Shown piece after piece: positions 1 through 9,426 of a DNA stretch of 64,000 nucleotides (its first letter is position 1; each line of letters starts with the position of its first letter). Position numbers and translations under genes: made by a program. This stretch comes from Pantoea vagans (lineage in GTDB: Bacteria; Pseudomonadota; Gammaproteobacteria; Enterobacterales; Enterobacteriaceae): NCBI RefSeq assembly GCF_001506165.1, contig NZ_CP011427.1, forward strand, positions 1,798,001-1,862,000. Direction: 5' to 3'. Below the pieces are notes generated by a model. That model was not told the DNA's origin and ran no database searches. It was given only the letters and a program-made list of their open reading frames with translations.

Positions 1-131
1 CTGAAAAGCGCATCGCCACCAAAGGGCTAGCTTATCGTCGCTGAAGCACTGTCTGTGGCAAAAGAATGAAGGGGAATAACAAATAGCGGCTTGATATAAG
101 GAGAGGGTTGCAGGGGCGACCATCAGGCCGC
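1..131. other. Left-edge non-coding stretch
   Basis: No gene could be supported here. One plus-strand frame is open from the window edge to a stop at 42-44 and would give the last 13 residues of an unknown protein (ending GLAYRR). That is too short to judge. A purine-rich Shine-Dalgarno-like run near 99-107 is followed only by a TTG-started frame that runs antisense into fabI, which I reject. Confidence 0.3.
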
Positions 132-156
132 CCAAAAGCCCACAGTCGTGGGCTTC
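132..156 (-). terminator. fabI terminator
   Basis: An 8-bp perfect stem (136-143 with 148-155, loop AGTC) lies just beyond the fabI stop codon. On the minus strand it is followed by a short T run, the form of an intrinsic terminator. Confidence 0.75.
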
Positions 157-160
157 TACA

Positions 161-949
161 TTATTTCAGTTCCAGCTCGTTCATTGCGGCAATGCTGAAG
201 CCGCCATCAACGTGTACCACTTCACCGGTGATACCACCCGCCAGGTCTGAACACAGGAAGGCCGCAGAGTTACCCACGTCTTCGATGGTGACAGTACGGC
301 GAATTGGCGTAACCGCTTCACAGTGAGCCAGCATCTTACGGAAATCTTTGATGCCAGAGGCTGCCAGGGTACGGATTGGACCCGCAGACACGGCGTTGAC
401 ACGCGTACCTTCAGGACCCATTGCGTTCGCCATGTAGCGCACGTTTGCTTCCAGAGACGCTTTCGCCAGACCCATTACGTTGTAGTTCGGGATAGCGCGC
501 TCTGCACCCAGGTAAGACAGGGTCAGCAGGGCTGAATTCGGGTTCAGCATCGCACGGCACTCTTTCGCCATCGCAACAAAGCTGTAGGCAGAGATGTCGT
601 GAGCGATTTTGAAGCCTTCACGGGTCACGGCGTTCACGTAGTCACCATCTAACTGGTCGCCAGGGGCGAAACCAATTGAGTGAACGAAACCGTCAAATTT
701 TGGCCAGGTTTTTGCCAGTTCGGTGAACAGCGCAGTGATGCTCTCGTCTTCTGCCACATCGCATGGCAAAACAATGTCAGAACCCAAATCTTTAGCGAAC
801 TCTTCCACACGACTTTTCAATTTGTCGTTCTGGTAGGTGAAAGCCAGTTCTGCGCCCTGTTTGTGCATCGCCTGTGCAATACCGTAGGCGATGGAGAGTT
901 TACTGGCAACGCCAGTAATCAGAATGCGCTTACCGGAAAGAAAACCCAT
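161..949 (-). CDS. fabI: Enoyl-[acyl-carrier-protein] reductase (NADH) FabI
   Basis: FabI reduces the trans-2 double bond of enoyl-ACP in the last step of each fatty-acid elongation cycle, in the cytosol. The product has 262 residues, the usual enterobacterial length. It shows the N-terminal nucleotide-binding turn ([14 protein letters not shown]), the SYLGAER segment and the Y-x6-K catalytic pair in YNVMGLAK typical of this short-chain dehydrogenase branch. An upstream in-frame start would add 13 residues; I chose the ATG at 949 because it gives the family's normal N terminus. It is monocistronic, with its own terminator, and lies downstream of the sap operon on the same strand. FabI is the target of triclosan-type inhibitors. 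Nothing in the sequence looks unusual. Confidence 0.97.
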   Translation of the reverse strand: MGFLSGKRILITGVASKLSIAYGIAQAMHKQGAELAFTYQNDKLKSRVEEFAKDLGSDIVLPCDVAEDESITALFTELAKTWPKFDGFVHSIGFAPGDQLDGDYVNAVTREGFKIAHDISAYSFVAMAKECRAMLNPNSALLTLSYLGAERAIPNYNVMGLAKASLEANVRYMANAMGPEGTRVNAVSAGPIRTLAASGIKDFRKMLAHCEAVTPIRRTVTIEDVGNSAAFLCSDLAGGITGEVVHVDGGFSIAAMNELELK

Positions 950-1090
950 AGCTGTAATCCTTATGGTCATTGTTGTTGGCGGTCGCAATGGTTAAAAAGT
1001 GGGCGACCGACGTTAATCGACGTGCGGATTCTAGCACGTCTCTGTCAATTGCGGTAAACCGCACCGCGTTTTCCGCGATGCGCTGAACAA

Positions 1091-1894
1091 TCAGCGTACT
1101 TTGCGCCAGGCTTCAGCGGTCAGTGCTTCACCAAAATGGCTGGTAATAAGACGTTTGGTGAGGTCGTGCAACGGGGAAGCCAACACATCGGCCGTGCCGC
1201 CGCGTTCCACCACTTCTCCCTGATGCATCACCAGCACCTGGTCGCTAATGTGCTTCATCATGCCGAGATGCTGCGTCACATAAATATAGGCGATACCATG
1301 CTTCTCCTGCAGTTCCAGCATCAGATTCACCAGTTGTGATCGCATGGTCATATCCAGCGAGGCGAGGGCCTCATCCGCCACGATGACTTTCGGCTGTAAA
1401 ATCAACGCACGCGCCAGTGCCAGACGCTGTTTCTGACCGGGGGCCAGCATGTGCGGATAGTAACCGGCATGATCGCGCAACAAACCCACCTGACGTAACG
1501 TGGCGATAATGCGTTTTTCGCGCTCCTCATCATCTAACTCGGTGTTGAGGCGCAGCGGGAAATCGAGAATCTGGCTGACGCGCTGACGGGGATTCAGTGA
1601 CGTAGACGGGTCCTGAAAAATCATGCGGATGCGTTGGCTGCGATAGCCGTAGTCACCGTATTCCAGCGGATGGTCGTCGATCAGCATCTCGCCATCCGTG
1701 GGTTCGATCATGCCGCTCAGCATCTTAGCCAGGGTAGATTTGCCCGAACCGTTCTCGCCGATCACCGCCAGCGTCTGCTTCTCACGCAGGGTAAAACTCA
1801 CCCCTTTTACCGCTTCAACATGTTGACGACGAAACAGTCCGGTACGATAGCGATAGGTTTTGCTCAGGTTACGCACTTCCAGCAGGGTTTCCAT
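1091..1894 (-). CDS. sapF: SapF, peptide transport ATP-binding protein
   Basis: This is the second ATPase of the Sap ABC importer, which takes up peptides and in Salmonella contributes to antimicrobial-peptide resistance. The protein has 268 residues, as in E. coli. Visible motifs are Walker A GENGSGKS (about 46-53), the Q-loop in MIFQDPS, a divergent signature LAPGQKQRLALARAL and Walker B VIVADEA. The ATG at 1894 (METLLEVRNL) is preferred over an upstream frame start because it gives the family N terminus. It sits 2 nt after the sapD stop, so translation is probably coupled. It is the last gene of the five-gene operon sapABCDF. Confidence 0.96.
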   Translation of the reverse strand: METLLEVRNLSKTYRYRTGLFRRQHVEAVKGVSFTLREKQTLAVIGENGSGKSTLAKMLSGMIEPTDGEMLIDDHPLEYGDYGYRSQRIRMIFQDPSTSLNPRQRVSQILDFPLRLNTELDDEEREKRIIATLRQVGLLRDHAGYYPHMLAPGQKQRLALARALILQPKVIVADEALASLDMTMRSQLVNLMLELQEKHGIAYIYVTQHLGMMKHISDQVLVMHQGEVVERGGTADVLASPLHDLTKRLITSHFGEALTAEAWRKVR

Positions 1895-1896
1895 AC

Positions 1897-2892
1897 TTAC
1901 TGACCCTCGATATTTAACGGGAAGTGGCAAGCGAACAGATGCGCTTTATTGCCGCTCAGGCGCGGTGTCTCGATACATTTGCGCTGCGCATAGGGGCAGC
2001 GCGGACCAAGACGGCAGCCAATCGGCAAGTGTTCCAGTGACGGAATGGCGCCGGACAGCGTATTAAGTCGACTTTTATGCGGTAAGGCGCTGCCAAAATC
2101 GGGCATCGCGCGGATCAGCGCCTGGGTGTAAGGATGGTGTGGTGTATCCATTAAGTCTTCGCTTTGCGCGGTTTCCACGGTCTGACCGCAATACATCACA
2201 TTAATGCGATCTGCCCATTGGCTCATGGTGCGCAGATCGTGGCTGATCAGCAAAATGGTGGTGTTGTTGTTCTGATTCAGGCGGCTCAGCAAGCGGAAAA
2301 TTTGTGCTTGCGTGGTCGGCTCCATGGCATTGGTCGGTTCATCGGCGATCAACAAGCGAGGCTTATTGGCCAGCGCGATAGCGATCATTACCTTCTGGCA
2401 TTCGCCTTCGGTCAGTTCGTACGGGAAACTGCGCATGATGTCTTTGTGATCTTTGATCCCCACGCGGTGCAGCAGTTCGATAGCACGCGCTTTGCGCCAG
2501 AACCACAAACGCTGATACCAATGGCCTTTGAAGGTCCAGCGCGGTATTGCCTGCATTAACTGACGACCAATGCTCTCTGAAGGATCCAGACAAGACTGCG
2601 GCTCCTGAAAAATCATCGACACGTTGTGCCCGACAATGCGGCGACGTTCGCGTGGCGATAATCGCAGCAAGTCGATATCGTCAAACACCATGCGGTCTGC
2701 AGTGACGCGCCAGTTATCTTTGGTCACGCCGCAAATGGCTTTCGCAATCAGACTCTTGCCCGAACCCGACTCACCCACCAGCCCGCGGACTTCCCCCTCG
2801 CTGAGCGTGAGATTGATGCGATCCACCGCTTTCACCGGGCCTTCGGAGGTCATGAATTCGATGGTGAGGTTACGAATATCAAGTAACGGCAT
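1897..2892 (-). CDS. sapD: SapD, peptide transport ATP-binding protein
   Basis: First ATPase of the Sap importer, of the oligopeptide/dipeptide (OppD/DppD) type; 331 residues. It shows Walker A GESGSGKS near residue 40, a Q-loop (MIFQEPQ), an unusual signature region [16 protein letters not shown] and Walker B LLIADEPT. The C-terminal oligopeptide-transporter extension carries the Cys-rich segment [14 protein letters not shown], which in related ATPases binds an Fe-S cluster. Its ATG shares one base with the sapC stop (TAATG), so the two are coupled. In E. coli SapD is also linked to potassium uptake through Trk; that is family knowledge and not visible here. Confidence 0.96.
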   Translation of the reverse strand: MPLLDIRNLTIEFMTSEGPVKAVDRINLTLSEGEVRGLVGESGSGKSLIAKAICGVTKDNWRVTADRMVFDDIDLLRLSPRERRRIVGHNVSMIFQEPQSCLDPSESIGRQLMQAIPRWTFKGHWYQRLWFWRKARAIELLHRVGIKDHKDIMRSFPYELTEGECQKVMIAIALANKPRLLIADEPTNAMEPTTQAQIFRLLSRLNQNNNTTILLISHDLRTMSQWADRINVMYCGQTVETAQSEDLMDTPHHPYTQALIRAMPDFGSALPHKSRLNTLSGAIPSLEHLPIGCRLGPRCPYAQRKCIETPRLSGNKAHLFACHFPLNIEGQ

Positions 2893-3782
2893 TATTCAGC
2901 TCCCGCTTCTACGGCACGACGGACGCCATCGCCCAGCAGGTTAACGATTAATACACTGACCATCAGCGCTACACCGGGCAGCATCACTGTCCAGGGGGCG
3001 ACATAAATCAGCTCCAGGGCGTCACCCAACATCGCGCCCCATTCGGGCGAGGGCAGTTGTGCACCCAGATCGAGAAAACCGAGCGCTGCGATATCCAAAA
3101 TCGCCATCGACAGCGAACGGGTAAATTCGCTGACCAGCAGCGGTAACACATTCGGCAGCACTGCGTTCCACAGAATATTCAGATTACGCGCGCCATCAAG
3201 ACGCAGTGCCACCACATACTCTTTCTCCATTTCATTATGGACGGCAGTGTAAATCTCGCGCACCAGACGCGGGATAATCGCCAGAAACACCGCCAGCATC
3301 GCGTGTTCCAGGCGGGGCCCAAGAAAGGCCACCACGATAATCGCCAGCAGCAGAGAAGGAATCGAGAGCAGGGTATCCAGCACGTGGTTCATTACCGCCG
3401 AGCGCAGGCCGTGCGTAATACCGGCCAGCACACCCAATACCAGCGCACATACCGCAGCCAGCACCGTCACTAAAATGGCGGAGCCGACGGTTGGCGCGAC
3501 GCCGCTTAACAAGCGGCTCAGCACATCACGACCCAGGTCATCGGTGCCAAGGAAGAAAGACACATCGCCGTAGCGTGACCAAGAGGGCGGCAGCAGCTGA
3601 TAACCAAGGAACTGCTGGTCGATGCCATAAGGTGCCAGTAAGCCACCAAACAGGCACAGGAACAGCAGGATACCGAAACCGTATAGCCCGATCATGCCGC
3701 TGGTGTCGCGGTATAAGCGCTGCCAGAACAGACGGAATGGGCTGGGCAGGCGCTCTTCAGCGTAGATGTTATCTAAGGGCAT
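2892..3782 (-). CDS. sapC: SapC, peptide transport permease
   Basis: Inner-membrane permease of the Sap importer, DppC type; 296 residues. It has an N-terminal membrane segment ([20 protein letters not shown]) and then the binding-protein-dependent permease domain. The cytoplasmic coupling loop, [20 protein letters not shown], docks on the ATPases. The start overlaps the end of sapB by 14 bp, an overlap typical of tightly coupled permease genes. Length and order match E. coli. Confidence 0.96.
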   Translation of the reverse strand: MPLDNIYAEERLPSPFRLFWQRLYRDTSGMIGLYGFGILLFLCLFGGLLAPYGIDQQFLGYQLLPPSWSRYGDVSFFLGTDDLGRDVLSRLLSGVAPTVGSAILVTVLAAVCALVLGVLAGITHGLRSAVMNHVLDTLLSIPSLLLAIIVVAFLGPRLEHAMLAVFLAIIPRLVREIYTAVHNEMEKEYVVALRLDGARNLNILWNAVLPNVLPLLVSEFTRSLSMAILDIAALGFLDLGAQLPSPEWGAMLGDALELIYVAPWTVMLPGVALMVSVLIVNLLGDGVRRAVEAGAE

Positions 3783-4734
3783 ACCATTCCTTGTGTTTCA
3801 ACGGATTGAGTGCCGCACCGAGAATATCGGACAGGACGCTAACCAGAATCACTAAACCGCCGACCACCATCACCCCGGCCGAAATAGCGGCATAATCTTG
3901 CTGGCGAATCGCGTTAATCAACCAGCGGCCAATACCCGGCCAGTTGAATACCACTTCGGTAATCATCGCCAGCGTCAACATGGTGGAGAACTGCAAACCA
4001 AGACGCGGGATCACCGGCGGCAGCGCATTGTGCAGCACATGTCGGCGGATCACCGTGAAGCGCGAAAGTCCTCGCGTCGCTGCTGCTTTCACATAGTTTT
4101 TATCCATCACTTCACTGGTACTGCTGCGCAGCAGTCGAATAACTTCGGTGGTGGGTGCAACTGCCAGCACGATGACGGGCAAAATCATGTGCGTTAAGGC
4201 ACTCATCAACATTTCATGGCGCCATGGCGACGGGCTTAACCAGGCATCGATCAGCGCAAAGCCGGTGATGTTCTGCACCGGATAGAGCAGGTCAAAGCGC
4301 CCGGAAACCGGCAGCCAACCCAGCGTCAGGGAGAAGAACAGGGTAAACAGCAGCGCCAGCCAGAAAATCGGCATGGAAAAACCGAGCAGGGCTAATGCGC
4401 TGATGGCTTTGTCCTGCCATTTTTTACGCATCACCCCGGCGCAAATGCCAAGGGGAATGCCCACCAGCAACGCCAGCATAAAGGCCAGCACGCACAGCTC
4501 CAGCGTCGCAGGGAAGACTTCGCGCAATTGCACATCAATCGGCTGACCGTTGGTGCTGGAGACGCCGAAATCGAATTGCAGCAATCCTTTAAACCAGAAC
4601 CACCAGGCATCAAATAGCGATGCGCCCTCCAGCGGGGCATTGGGGGTGAAATAGCTCAGGCTAAAGCTCACCAGCGACAGCAGAAATAGCGTTATCAGCA
4701 GCAACAGTAAACGACGCAATACGTAGATAATCAT
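3769..4734 (-). CDS. sapB: SapB, peptide transport permease
   Basis: Inner-membrane permease of the Sap importer, DppB type; 321 residues. The first transmembrane helix is a run of leucines at residues 8-30. The coupling loop [14 protein letters not shown] lies in the second half. It starts 2 nt after the sapA stop. It is unrelated to the MgtC/SapB family named after a Bacillus protein, a member of which lies at 24959-25615. Confidence 0.96.
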   Translation of the reverse strand: MIIYVLRRLLLLLITLFLLSLVSFSLSYFTPNAPLEGASLFDAWWFWFKGLLQFDFGVSSTNGQPIDVQLREVFPATLELCVLAFMLALLVGIPLGICAGVMRKKWQDKAISALALLGFSMPIFWLALLFTLFFSLTLGWLPVSGRFDLLYPVQNITGFALIDAWLSPSPWRHEMLMSALTHMILPVIVLAVAPTTEVIRLLRSSTSEVMDKNYVKAAATRGLSRFTVIRRHVLHNALPPVIPRLGLQFSTMLTLAMITEVVFNWPGIGRWLINAIRQQDYAAISAGVMVVGGLVILVSVLSDILGAALNPLKHKEWYALR

Positions 4735-4736
4735 GC

Positions 4737-6359
4737 TTACTCCTCGCTGCTCTCATCACGGTAAACCCCAGCAAAGGAGGCGTTACCAAATGGACTCAGC
4801 ACTAACCCCTTAATGTCGTGGCGATAGGCTTGTAAGCGCAGCGATGACGCCAGCGGCAAGACCGGTAACTCCTGCGCGAGAATCTGTTGCGCCTGGTCGT
4901 AACTGTCAATACGCGCGGAGAGCTGTTGCGATAACAACGCATGTTGCAGCGCCTCATCAAAGGCGGGTGAGCACCAGTGTGCATAGTTTGTTTGTGAACG
5001 GATGGCTGCACAGCTCAACAGCGGGCGGAAGAAGCTGTCCGGATCGTTACTGTCGGTGGCCCAGCCGGTCAGGGTTAAGTCATGGTTCATCGCCATCAAC
5101 TGCGCCTCCTGGAAGCGACCCTCGACGGGCGCAATGGTGACACGCACGCCAACCTGCGCCAAATCCGCCTGAAGCAGTTCAGCCGTTTTCAACGGGCTGG
5201 GGTTCCAGGATTGCGAGGTGGTGGGCACCACCAAACGTAAATGCAGATCTTCCAGCCCGAGGGCTTTTAGCTCTTCACGGGCTTTGGCGGGGTTGTACTC
5301 GGTGACGCGAGCATCGTTGTCATAAGCCCAGGAAGCACGCGGTAAAATCGACGCGGCGGTTTCTGCCGTACCGTAATAGATCGACTCCATCAAACGTTCA
5401 TTGTTGATGGCCAACGCCAGCGCGTGACGCACTTCGGGGCGATCCAGTGGCGGTTTACGGGTGTTAAACGCCAGATACGCAATGTTCATACCGGGGCGTA
5501 AGGTCATGCGCAAACGCGGATCGTCGCGCAAAATCGACAGCTGGCTGGCGGCGGGATAAGCCAGCACGTCGCATTCACCGGTTAACAGTTTCGACAGACG
5601 TCCGGTGCCACCAACGCCCAGATCGATTACCACTTGCTGCAAGCGCGGGACGCCTTTCCAGTACTGTGGATTACGCGCCAGCCGCAAGTATTGCCCGGTA
5701 CGATATTCGCTTAACTGGAACGGGCCGGTGCCGACCGGTTCACGATCCAACTGCTCCTGCTGGCCTTTGGCCGTGAGTTTGTCAGCATACTCTTGTGACA
5801 ATATCGGGGCGTAATGCGTCGCGATGTGCCACAGGAAAGAGGCATCAGGGCTGTTTAATCGGATTTCAACGGTATCGTTATCCAGCTTTTTCACACTCTG
5901 CACCGAGTCGGAAAACTGCAAACTGTCGAAATAGGGATAGCTGCCGCCGTTAACGTTGTGCCACGGGTGCTGGCGATCGAACATGCGTGCAAAACTGAAC
6001 ACCACATCGTCGGCATTCATTTTACGCGTGGGTTTAAACCAGTTGGTGTGCTGGAATGACACGTCTTTACGCAGGTGGAAACGGTAGGTCGCGCCGTTAT
6101 CGCGCACTTCCCAGCTCTGCGCCAGGTCGGGAATTAAGCGATAGGTGTAGGGATCAACATCCAGCAGCCGATCATAGAGTTGGGCAGCCAGCGTATCGAC
6201 CACCAGGCCACTGCTGACCATCTGCGGATTAAAGGTATTCACGGTGCCGTTAACGCAATAAACAAAGCCGCTGTTGCGGATGTTATCGGTTGGCGCAGCC
6301 AGCGCAGACGCACTCATTACGCTGAGACTGAGCAGCAGCGAAGACAATAATTTTGGCAT
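4737..6359 (-). CDS. sapA: SapA, periplasmic peptide-binding protein
   Basis: Solute-binding protein of the Sap importer (SBP_bac_5 family). In Salmonella and Haemophilus SapA binds antimicrobial peptides and delivers them for import. The ATG at 6359 gives 540 residues with a clear signal peptide ([20 protein letters not shown], cleavage after ALA). An upstream in-frame start would add 14 hydrophilic residues ahead of the signal and is less likely. The family block [10 protein letters not shown] is present as [10 protein letters not shown] near residue 117, and PVGTGPF follows. It heads the operon. The 551-bp upstream space also holds ryhB on the opposite strand, so the sap promoter must lie close to the ryhB Fur box. 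Confidence 0.95.
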   Translation of the reverse strand: MPKLLSSLLLSLSVMSASALAAPTDNIRNSGFVYCVNGTVNTFNPQMVSSGLVVDTLAAQLYDRLLDVDPYTYRLIPDLAQSWEVRDNGATYRFHLRKDVSFQHTNWFKPTRKMNADDVVFSFARMFDRQHPWHNVNGGSYPYFDSLQFSDSVQSVKKLDNDTVEIRLNSPDASFLWHIATHYAPILSQEYADKLTAKGQQEQLDREPVGTGPFQLSEYRTGQYLRLARNPQYWKGVPRLQQVVIDLGVGGTGRLSKLLTGECDVLAYPAASQLSILRDDPRLRMTLRPGMNIAYLAFNTRKPPLDRPEVRHALALAINNERLMESIYYGTAETAASILPRASWAYDNDARVTEYNPAKAREELKALGLEDLHLRLVVPTTSQSWNPSPLKTAELLQADLAQVGVRVTIAPVEGRFQEAQLMAMNHDLTLTGWATDSNDPDSFFRPLLSCAAIRSQTNYAHWCSPAFDEALQHALLSQQLSARIDSYDQAQQILAQELPVLPLASSLRLQAYRHDIKGLVLSPFGNASFAGVYRDESSEE

Positions 6360-6516
6360 AGAACTCAACGATTCTGAGGCAATAGCGTGAGTGTATCGCA
6401 AACGTCACGCACTCCCCAAATTCACGATGCAACTGCGCTCTTTTTCGCCAAGATGAGCACGAGATAATCACACCGTTAGTGTGGAAATGAGAAAAATTCT
6501 CAATTAGGGCTTTACA

Positions 6517-6542
6517 GATGATAATAAGAATGATTATTATTC
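6517..6542 (+). promoter_or_regulatory. Fur box and promoter of ryhB
   Basis: An AT-rich inverted repeat (left arm ATAATAAGA, right arm TGATTATTAT) matches the GATAATGATAATC-type Fur operator. A plausible -35 (TTTACA, 6511-6516) and -10 (TATTAT, 6535-6540) flank or overlap it, so iron-loaded Fur would block RNA polymerase, as at E. coli ryhB. Being in the shared upstream region, Fur could also touch the divergent sap promoter; that is inference. Confidence 0.88.
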
Positions 6543-6546
6543 TTCT

Positions 6547-6643
6547 GCGCTTCGACGGTGGCTCTACCGAAGAAGAGCACGACATTGCTCACATTGCTTC
6601 CAGTATTAAGTTGCCCGTACTTTATAGTGCGGGCTTTTTTTTG
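6547..6643 (+). ncRNA. ryhB: RyhB small RNA
   Basis: RyhB is the Hfq-dependent small RNA that shuts off non-essential iron-protein mRNAs when iron is scarce. The stretch at about 6576-6608 is essentially the conserved RyhB pairing core (GCACGACATTGCTCACATTG and onward through TTCCAGTATTA). A 5' hairpin (TTCGACGGTGGCTCTACCGAAGAA) precedes it, and a GC-rich stem with eight Ts (6613-6642) ends it. The start is placed 7 nt after the -10. The 5' and terminator stems differ from E. coli, as expected for another genus. Its place between sapA and pspF is not the E. coli one. Confidence 0.93.
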
Positions 6644-6650
6644 TGTGACG

Positions 6651-6779
6651 TTTTTCCCGTCATCTTTTATTCGGCTGCTGCGTTGGCTGCGCACGCCAAC
6701 CCCAGTCACATACTGGTGTATGCTCCTGGGGATTGGCGCACTTGCCGCCTTGCATCCGCATAAAAGCTATAGGGAAAAA
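6651..6779. repeat. ERIC element (copy 1)
   Basis: A 129-bp imperfect palindrome matches the enterobacterial repetitive intergenic consensus. The central segment reads CCCCAGTCACATACTGGTGT and continues into GCTCCTGGGGATTGGCGCAC, close to the two classic ERIC core halves. The ends are complementary (TTTTTCCCGTCAT at 6651, CTATAGGGAAAAA at 6779). It begins 8 bp after the ryhB terminator. ERICs are non-coding and non-autonomous. Confidence 0.88.
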
Positions 6780-6813
6780 CGCCACACACCTGTGCGGTTG
6801 GTTAAACCTTAAT

Positions 6814-6848
6814 TTGTGGCTTGTGGCTTGTGGCTTGTGGCTTGTGGG
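6814..6848. repeat. 7-bp tandem repeat (TTGTGGC)x5
   Basis: Four exact copies of TTGTGGC (6814-6841) and a fifth ending in G (6842-6848) stand head to tail between the ERIC element and the end of pspF. It is not inside a gene, so copy-number change would not shift a reading frame. It is followed at 6864-6886 by a short palindrome plus GTGCTCCTAC that resembles one half of the REP-like repeats found elsewhere in the window. Confidence 0.9.
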
Positions 6849-6910
6849 TTTGGTGTTCAGGCCGCCCGTCGCCGGGCGTGCTCCTACCACATAATCGCGC
6901 GCTTTTGCTT

Positions 6911-7909
6911 TTAAACCTCATCTCTGGCCTGAATCCCATGCTTCTTCATCATGGCGCGCAACTGATGATAGGTCACCCGTAATAGCTCGGCGGCGCGGCG
7001 CTGGTTGAATTTCGCCTGCTGCAAACTGGCTTCCACTAACTCACGCTCCTGCTGGTTTTGCCATTGACGTAAATCGAGTGGCAGGGCGGGTAATGTGCTG
7101 GCAACCGGGACTGCAATGCTTTCCGGCGGCGCGCTGCGTGGGGCAAAGGGGTTAATGATGATGTTATCCAACTGCTCATCAACGCTGTGATGGCGATACA
7201 CCGAACGCTCGACCACATTCTTTAACTCACGCACATTCCCTGGCCAACGGTGACTAAGCAGCGTCTGCTGCGCGGCTTCGCTGAATCCGGGGAACAGCGG
7301 CAGGCCAAGTTCCCGGCACATCTGAATGGCAAAATGCTCGGCCATCACCAATATATCGCTACGGCGTTCGCGTAAGGGCGGTAGCTGCACCACGTCAAAA
7401 GCCAAACGGTCCAGCAGGTCAGCACGGAATTTTCCGGCAGCGGCCAGCGCGGGCAAATCTTCGTTGGTGGCGCACACCAGACGCACATTCACCTGCAAGG
7501 ATTGATTCCCGCCGACGCGTTCCAGCTGCCCGTATTCGATCACGCGCAATAGCTTCTCTTGCACCAGCATCGGGGCGGTGGCGAGCTCATCGAGAAACAG
7601 GGTACCCGCATCGGCACGTTCAAAGCGGCCCAAATGCCGTTTTTGTGCCCCGGTAAACGCGCCCGCCTCATGCCCAAACAGTTCGGAATCCAACAGATTT
7701 TCATTCAAGGCGGCGCAGTTAAGAGAGATGAACGGGCCTTGCCAGCGATCGGAAAGGTAGTGCAGACGGCTGGCAATCAGCTCTTTACCGGTGCCGCGTT
7801 CGCCAATCACCAGCACCGGTTTTTCCAGCGGTGCCAAACGAGAGACCTGCTCAAGCACTTCCAGAAAATTGTTTGATTCGCCCAACAGATTATCGTTGCC
7901 ATTTGCCAT
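6911..7909 (-). CDS. pspF: PspF, sigma-54-dependent activator of the psp operon
   Basis: PspF is a bacterial enhancer-binding protein that drives sigma-54 transcription of pspA and is held inactive by PspA. The ATG at 7909 (MANGNDNLLGES) matches the family N terminus and gives 332 residues. There is no N-terminal sensor domain, as expected. Visible are Walker A GERGTGKE, the sigma-54-contacting GAFTGA loop, Walker B GTLFLDE, the R-finger region and a C-terminal Fis-like helix-turn-helix (NQRRAAELLRVTYHQLRAMM). It is divergent from pspA across 163 bp that contain the psp promoter. Confidence 0.96.
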   Translation of the reverse strand: MANGNDNLLGESNNFLEVLEQVSRLAPLEKPVLVIGERGTGKELIASRLHYLSDRWQGPFISLNCAALNENLLDSELFGHEAGAFTGAQKRHLGRFERADAGTLFLDELATAPMLVQEKLLRVIEYGQLERVGGNQSLQVNVRLVCATNEDLPALAAAGKFRADLLDRLAFDVVQLPPLRERRSDILVMAEHFAIQMCRELGLPLFPGFSEAAQQTLLSHRWPGNVRELKNVVERSVYRHHSVDEQLDNIIINPFAPRSAPPESIAVPVASTLPALPLDLRQWQNQQERELVEASLQQAKFNQRRAAELLRVTYHQLRAMMKKHGIQARDEV

Positions 7910-8006
7910 GATGAATTTCGCCACACGTTAATCAATTTCACTACCTTAATCGATGACCAGACAGATGTAAAATATGCAAACTACGTTAAATCAATAAGTT
8001 AAAAGT

Positions 8007-8022
8007 TGGCACGCACTTTGTA
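8007..8022 (+). promoter_or_regulatory. Sigma-54 promoter of pspA
   Basis: TGGCAC-N5-TTGTA has the -24 GG (8008-8009) and -12 G (8020) at the exact 10-bp spacing of sigma-54 promoters. The predicted start is near 8032, about 40 bp before pspA. The AT-rich DNA at 7915-8005 is where PspF enhancer sites and IHF would bind; I cannot assign those sites precisely. Confidence 0.9.
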
Positions 8023-8072
8023 TTAGGAAACCCTGTACGAAACAATCACACGACACATTGAGGAACATCATT

Positions 8073-8738
8073 ATGGGTATTTTTTCTCGTTTCGCCGACA
8101 TCGTGAACGCCAACATCAATTCCCTGCTGGAGCGCGCCGAAGATCCGCAGAAACTGGTACGCCTGATGATTCAGGAAATGGAAGACACGCTGGTGGAAGT
8201 TCGCTCCACCTCTGCACGCGCGCTGGCAGAAAAGAAACAGCTTTCACGTCGCATTGAGCAGGCTGAAATTCAGCAGGCTGAATGGCAGGAAAAAGCCGAA
8301 CTGGCCATCAATAAAGGCAAAGAAGATCTCGCGCGTGCTGCCTTGATCGAAAAACAGAAACTGACCGACCTGATTGCCTCATTGCAGCAGGAAGCCGTTC
8401 AGGTTGAAGAAACTCTCGAACGCATGAAGGGTGAAATCGGTGAGCTGGAGAAAAAACTCACTGAAACCCGTGCCCGTCAGCAGGCATTGACGCTGCGTCA
8501 TCAGGCGGCTTCTTCATCGCGTGACGTACGTCGTCAGCTCGACAGCGGCAAGCTGGATGATGCCATGGCTCGCTTCGAATCGTTTGAACGCCGTATCGAT
8601 CACATGGAAGCAGAGGCGGAAAGCCAGCGTTTCGGCAAGCCTAAAGGCTTAGATCAGGAATTCGCCGAGCTGAAAGCGGATGATGAGATCAGCCAGCAGT
8701 TGGCTGCGCTGAAAGCCAAAATGAACCGCAGCGAGTGA
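8073..8738 (+). CDS. pspA: Phage shock protein A
   Basis: PspA is a peripheral inner-membrane protein of the IM30/ESCRT-III-like family. It inhibits PspF in unstressed cells and polymerises on damaged membrane to limit proton leak. The product has 221 residues. The N-terminal amphipathic helix ([20 protein letters not shown]) binds lipid and the rest is long coiled coil, heavy in E, K, Q and A. The ATG at 8073 follows TGAGGAAC. It is the first gene of pspABCD, driven by the sigma-54 promoter. A hairpin after it may explain PspA excess over PspB/C. Confidence 0.97.
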   Translation: MGIFSRFADIVNANINSLLERAEDPQKLVRLMIQEMEDTLVEVRSTSARALAEKKQLSRRIEQAEIQQAEWQEKAELAINKGKEDLARAALIEKQKLTDLIASLQQEAVQVEETLERMKGEIGELEKKLTETRARQQALTLRHQAASSSRDVRRQLDSGKLDDAMARFESFERRIDHMEAEAESQRFGKPKGLDQEFAELKADDEISQQLAALKAKMNRSE

Positions 8739-8743
8739 TCAAG

Positions 8744-8765
8744 ACGGGCCTGTTAGCGGGCCCGT
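8744..8765 (+). terminator. pspA-pspB intercistronic hairpin
   Basis: ACGGGCC and GGCCCGT form a 7-bp GC stem right after the pspA stop with no T run. It is better read as an attenuator or mRNA-stabilising structure than a full terminator. Confidence 0.55.
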
Positions 8766-8796
8766 GGATAAAGGTGTACCTGAAAAAGGAAAATCA

Positions 8797-9024
8797 ATGA
8801 GCGCACTATTCCTGGCCATCCCTTTAACGATCTTCGTGCTGTTTGTGGCACCGATCTGGTTATGGCTGCATTACAGCAACAAACGCAACGGTGGCGCGGA
8901 ACTGTCATCTGGCGATATGCAGCGTCTGCAACAGCTGACGCAAGATGCGCGTCGTATGTGCGAACGTGTCGAAGCCCTGGAAGCGATTCTCGATGCTGAG
9001 CATCCGAACTGGAGGCAACCATGA
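8797..9024 (+). CDS. pspB: Phage shock protein B
   Basis: Small inner-membrane protein (75 residues) that with PspC senses envelope stress and frees PspF from PspA. One transmembrane helix (LFLAIPLTIFVLFVAPIWLWL, about 4-24) is followed by a cytoplasmic leucine-zipper-like helix. The ATG at 8797 was chosen over an upstream in-frame GTG because it gives the family N terminus and sits behind AAAAGGAAA. Its stop overlaps the pspC start (ATGA). Confidence 0.96.
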   Translation: MSALFLAIPLTIFVLFVAPIWLWLHYSNKRNGGAELSSGDMQRLQQLTQDARRMCERVEALEAILDAEHPNWRQP

Positions 9025-9368
9025 TGAATGGCCGCAAGCTGTGGCGCATCCCGCAGCAGGGAAAAATACGCGGTGTGTGCGCGGGACTGGCGGAGTATCT
9101 TGATATTCCCGTACGCCTGCTGCGCGTGATTGTGGTGTTGTCGCTGTTTTTCGGGCTGTTCATGTTCACGGTGGTGGCCTATTTCATTCTTGGCTTCGTC
9201 CTGGATGAGAAACCGGAGGATGCGCCCGACCAACGTACGCCCACGGCGCGTGACATGCTGGATGAATTAGAGACCAGCTTACACCGTGACGAGCGCAACG
9301 TGCGGGATATTGAACGCTACGTCACCTCTGAAACCTTCAGTGTGCGCAGTCGTTTCCGTCAAATCTGA
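9021..9368 (+). CDS. pspC: Phage shock protein C
   Basis: Inner-membrane stress sensor that partners PspB and activates the psp response, for example on secretin mislocalisation. The product has 115 residues. The N-terminal cytoplasmic PspC domain (RKLWRIPQQGKIRGVCAGLA) leads into membrane segments at about 36-62, and a charged C-terminal tail follows. GGAGG lies 6 nt before the ATG. Translation is probably coupled to pspB. Confidence 0.96.
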   Translation: MMNGRKLWRIPQQGKIRGVCAGLAEYLDIPVRLLRVIVVLSLFFGLFMFTVVAYFILGFVLDEKPEDAPDQRTPTARDMLDELETSLHRDERNVRDIERYVTSETFSVRSRFRQI

Positions 9369-9426
9369 TTTTCTTCCCCGGGCCCGGCAGCGGGTCCGCT
9401 TTCCGGTTTATCCTTAAGAGGTGGAC

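Noticed and set aside
108..326. TTG-started frame behind a purine-rich run at the left edge
   Set aside because: It runs antisense into the end of fabI across the terminator and resembles no protein.
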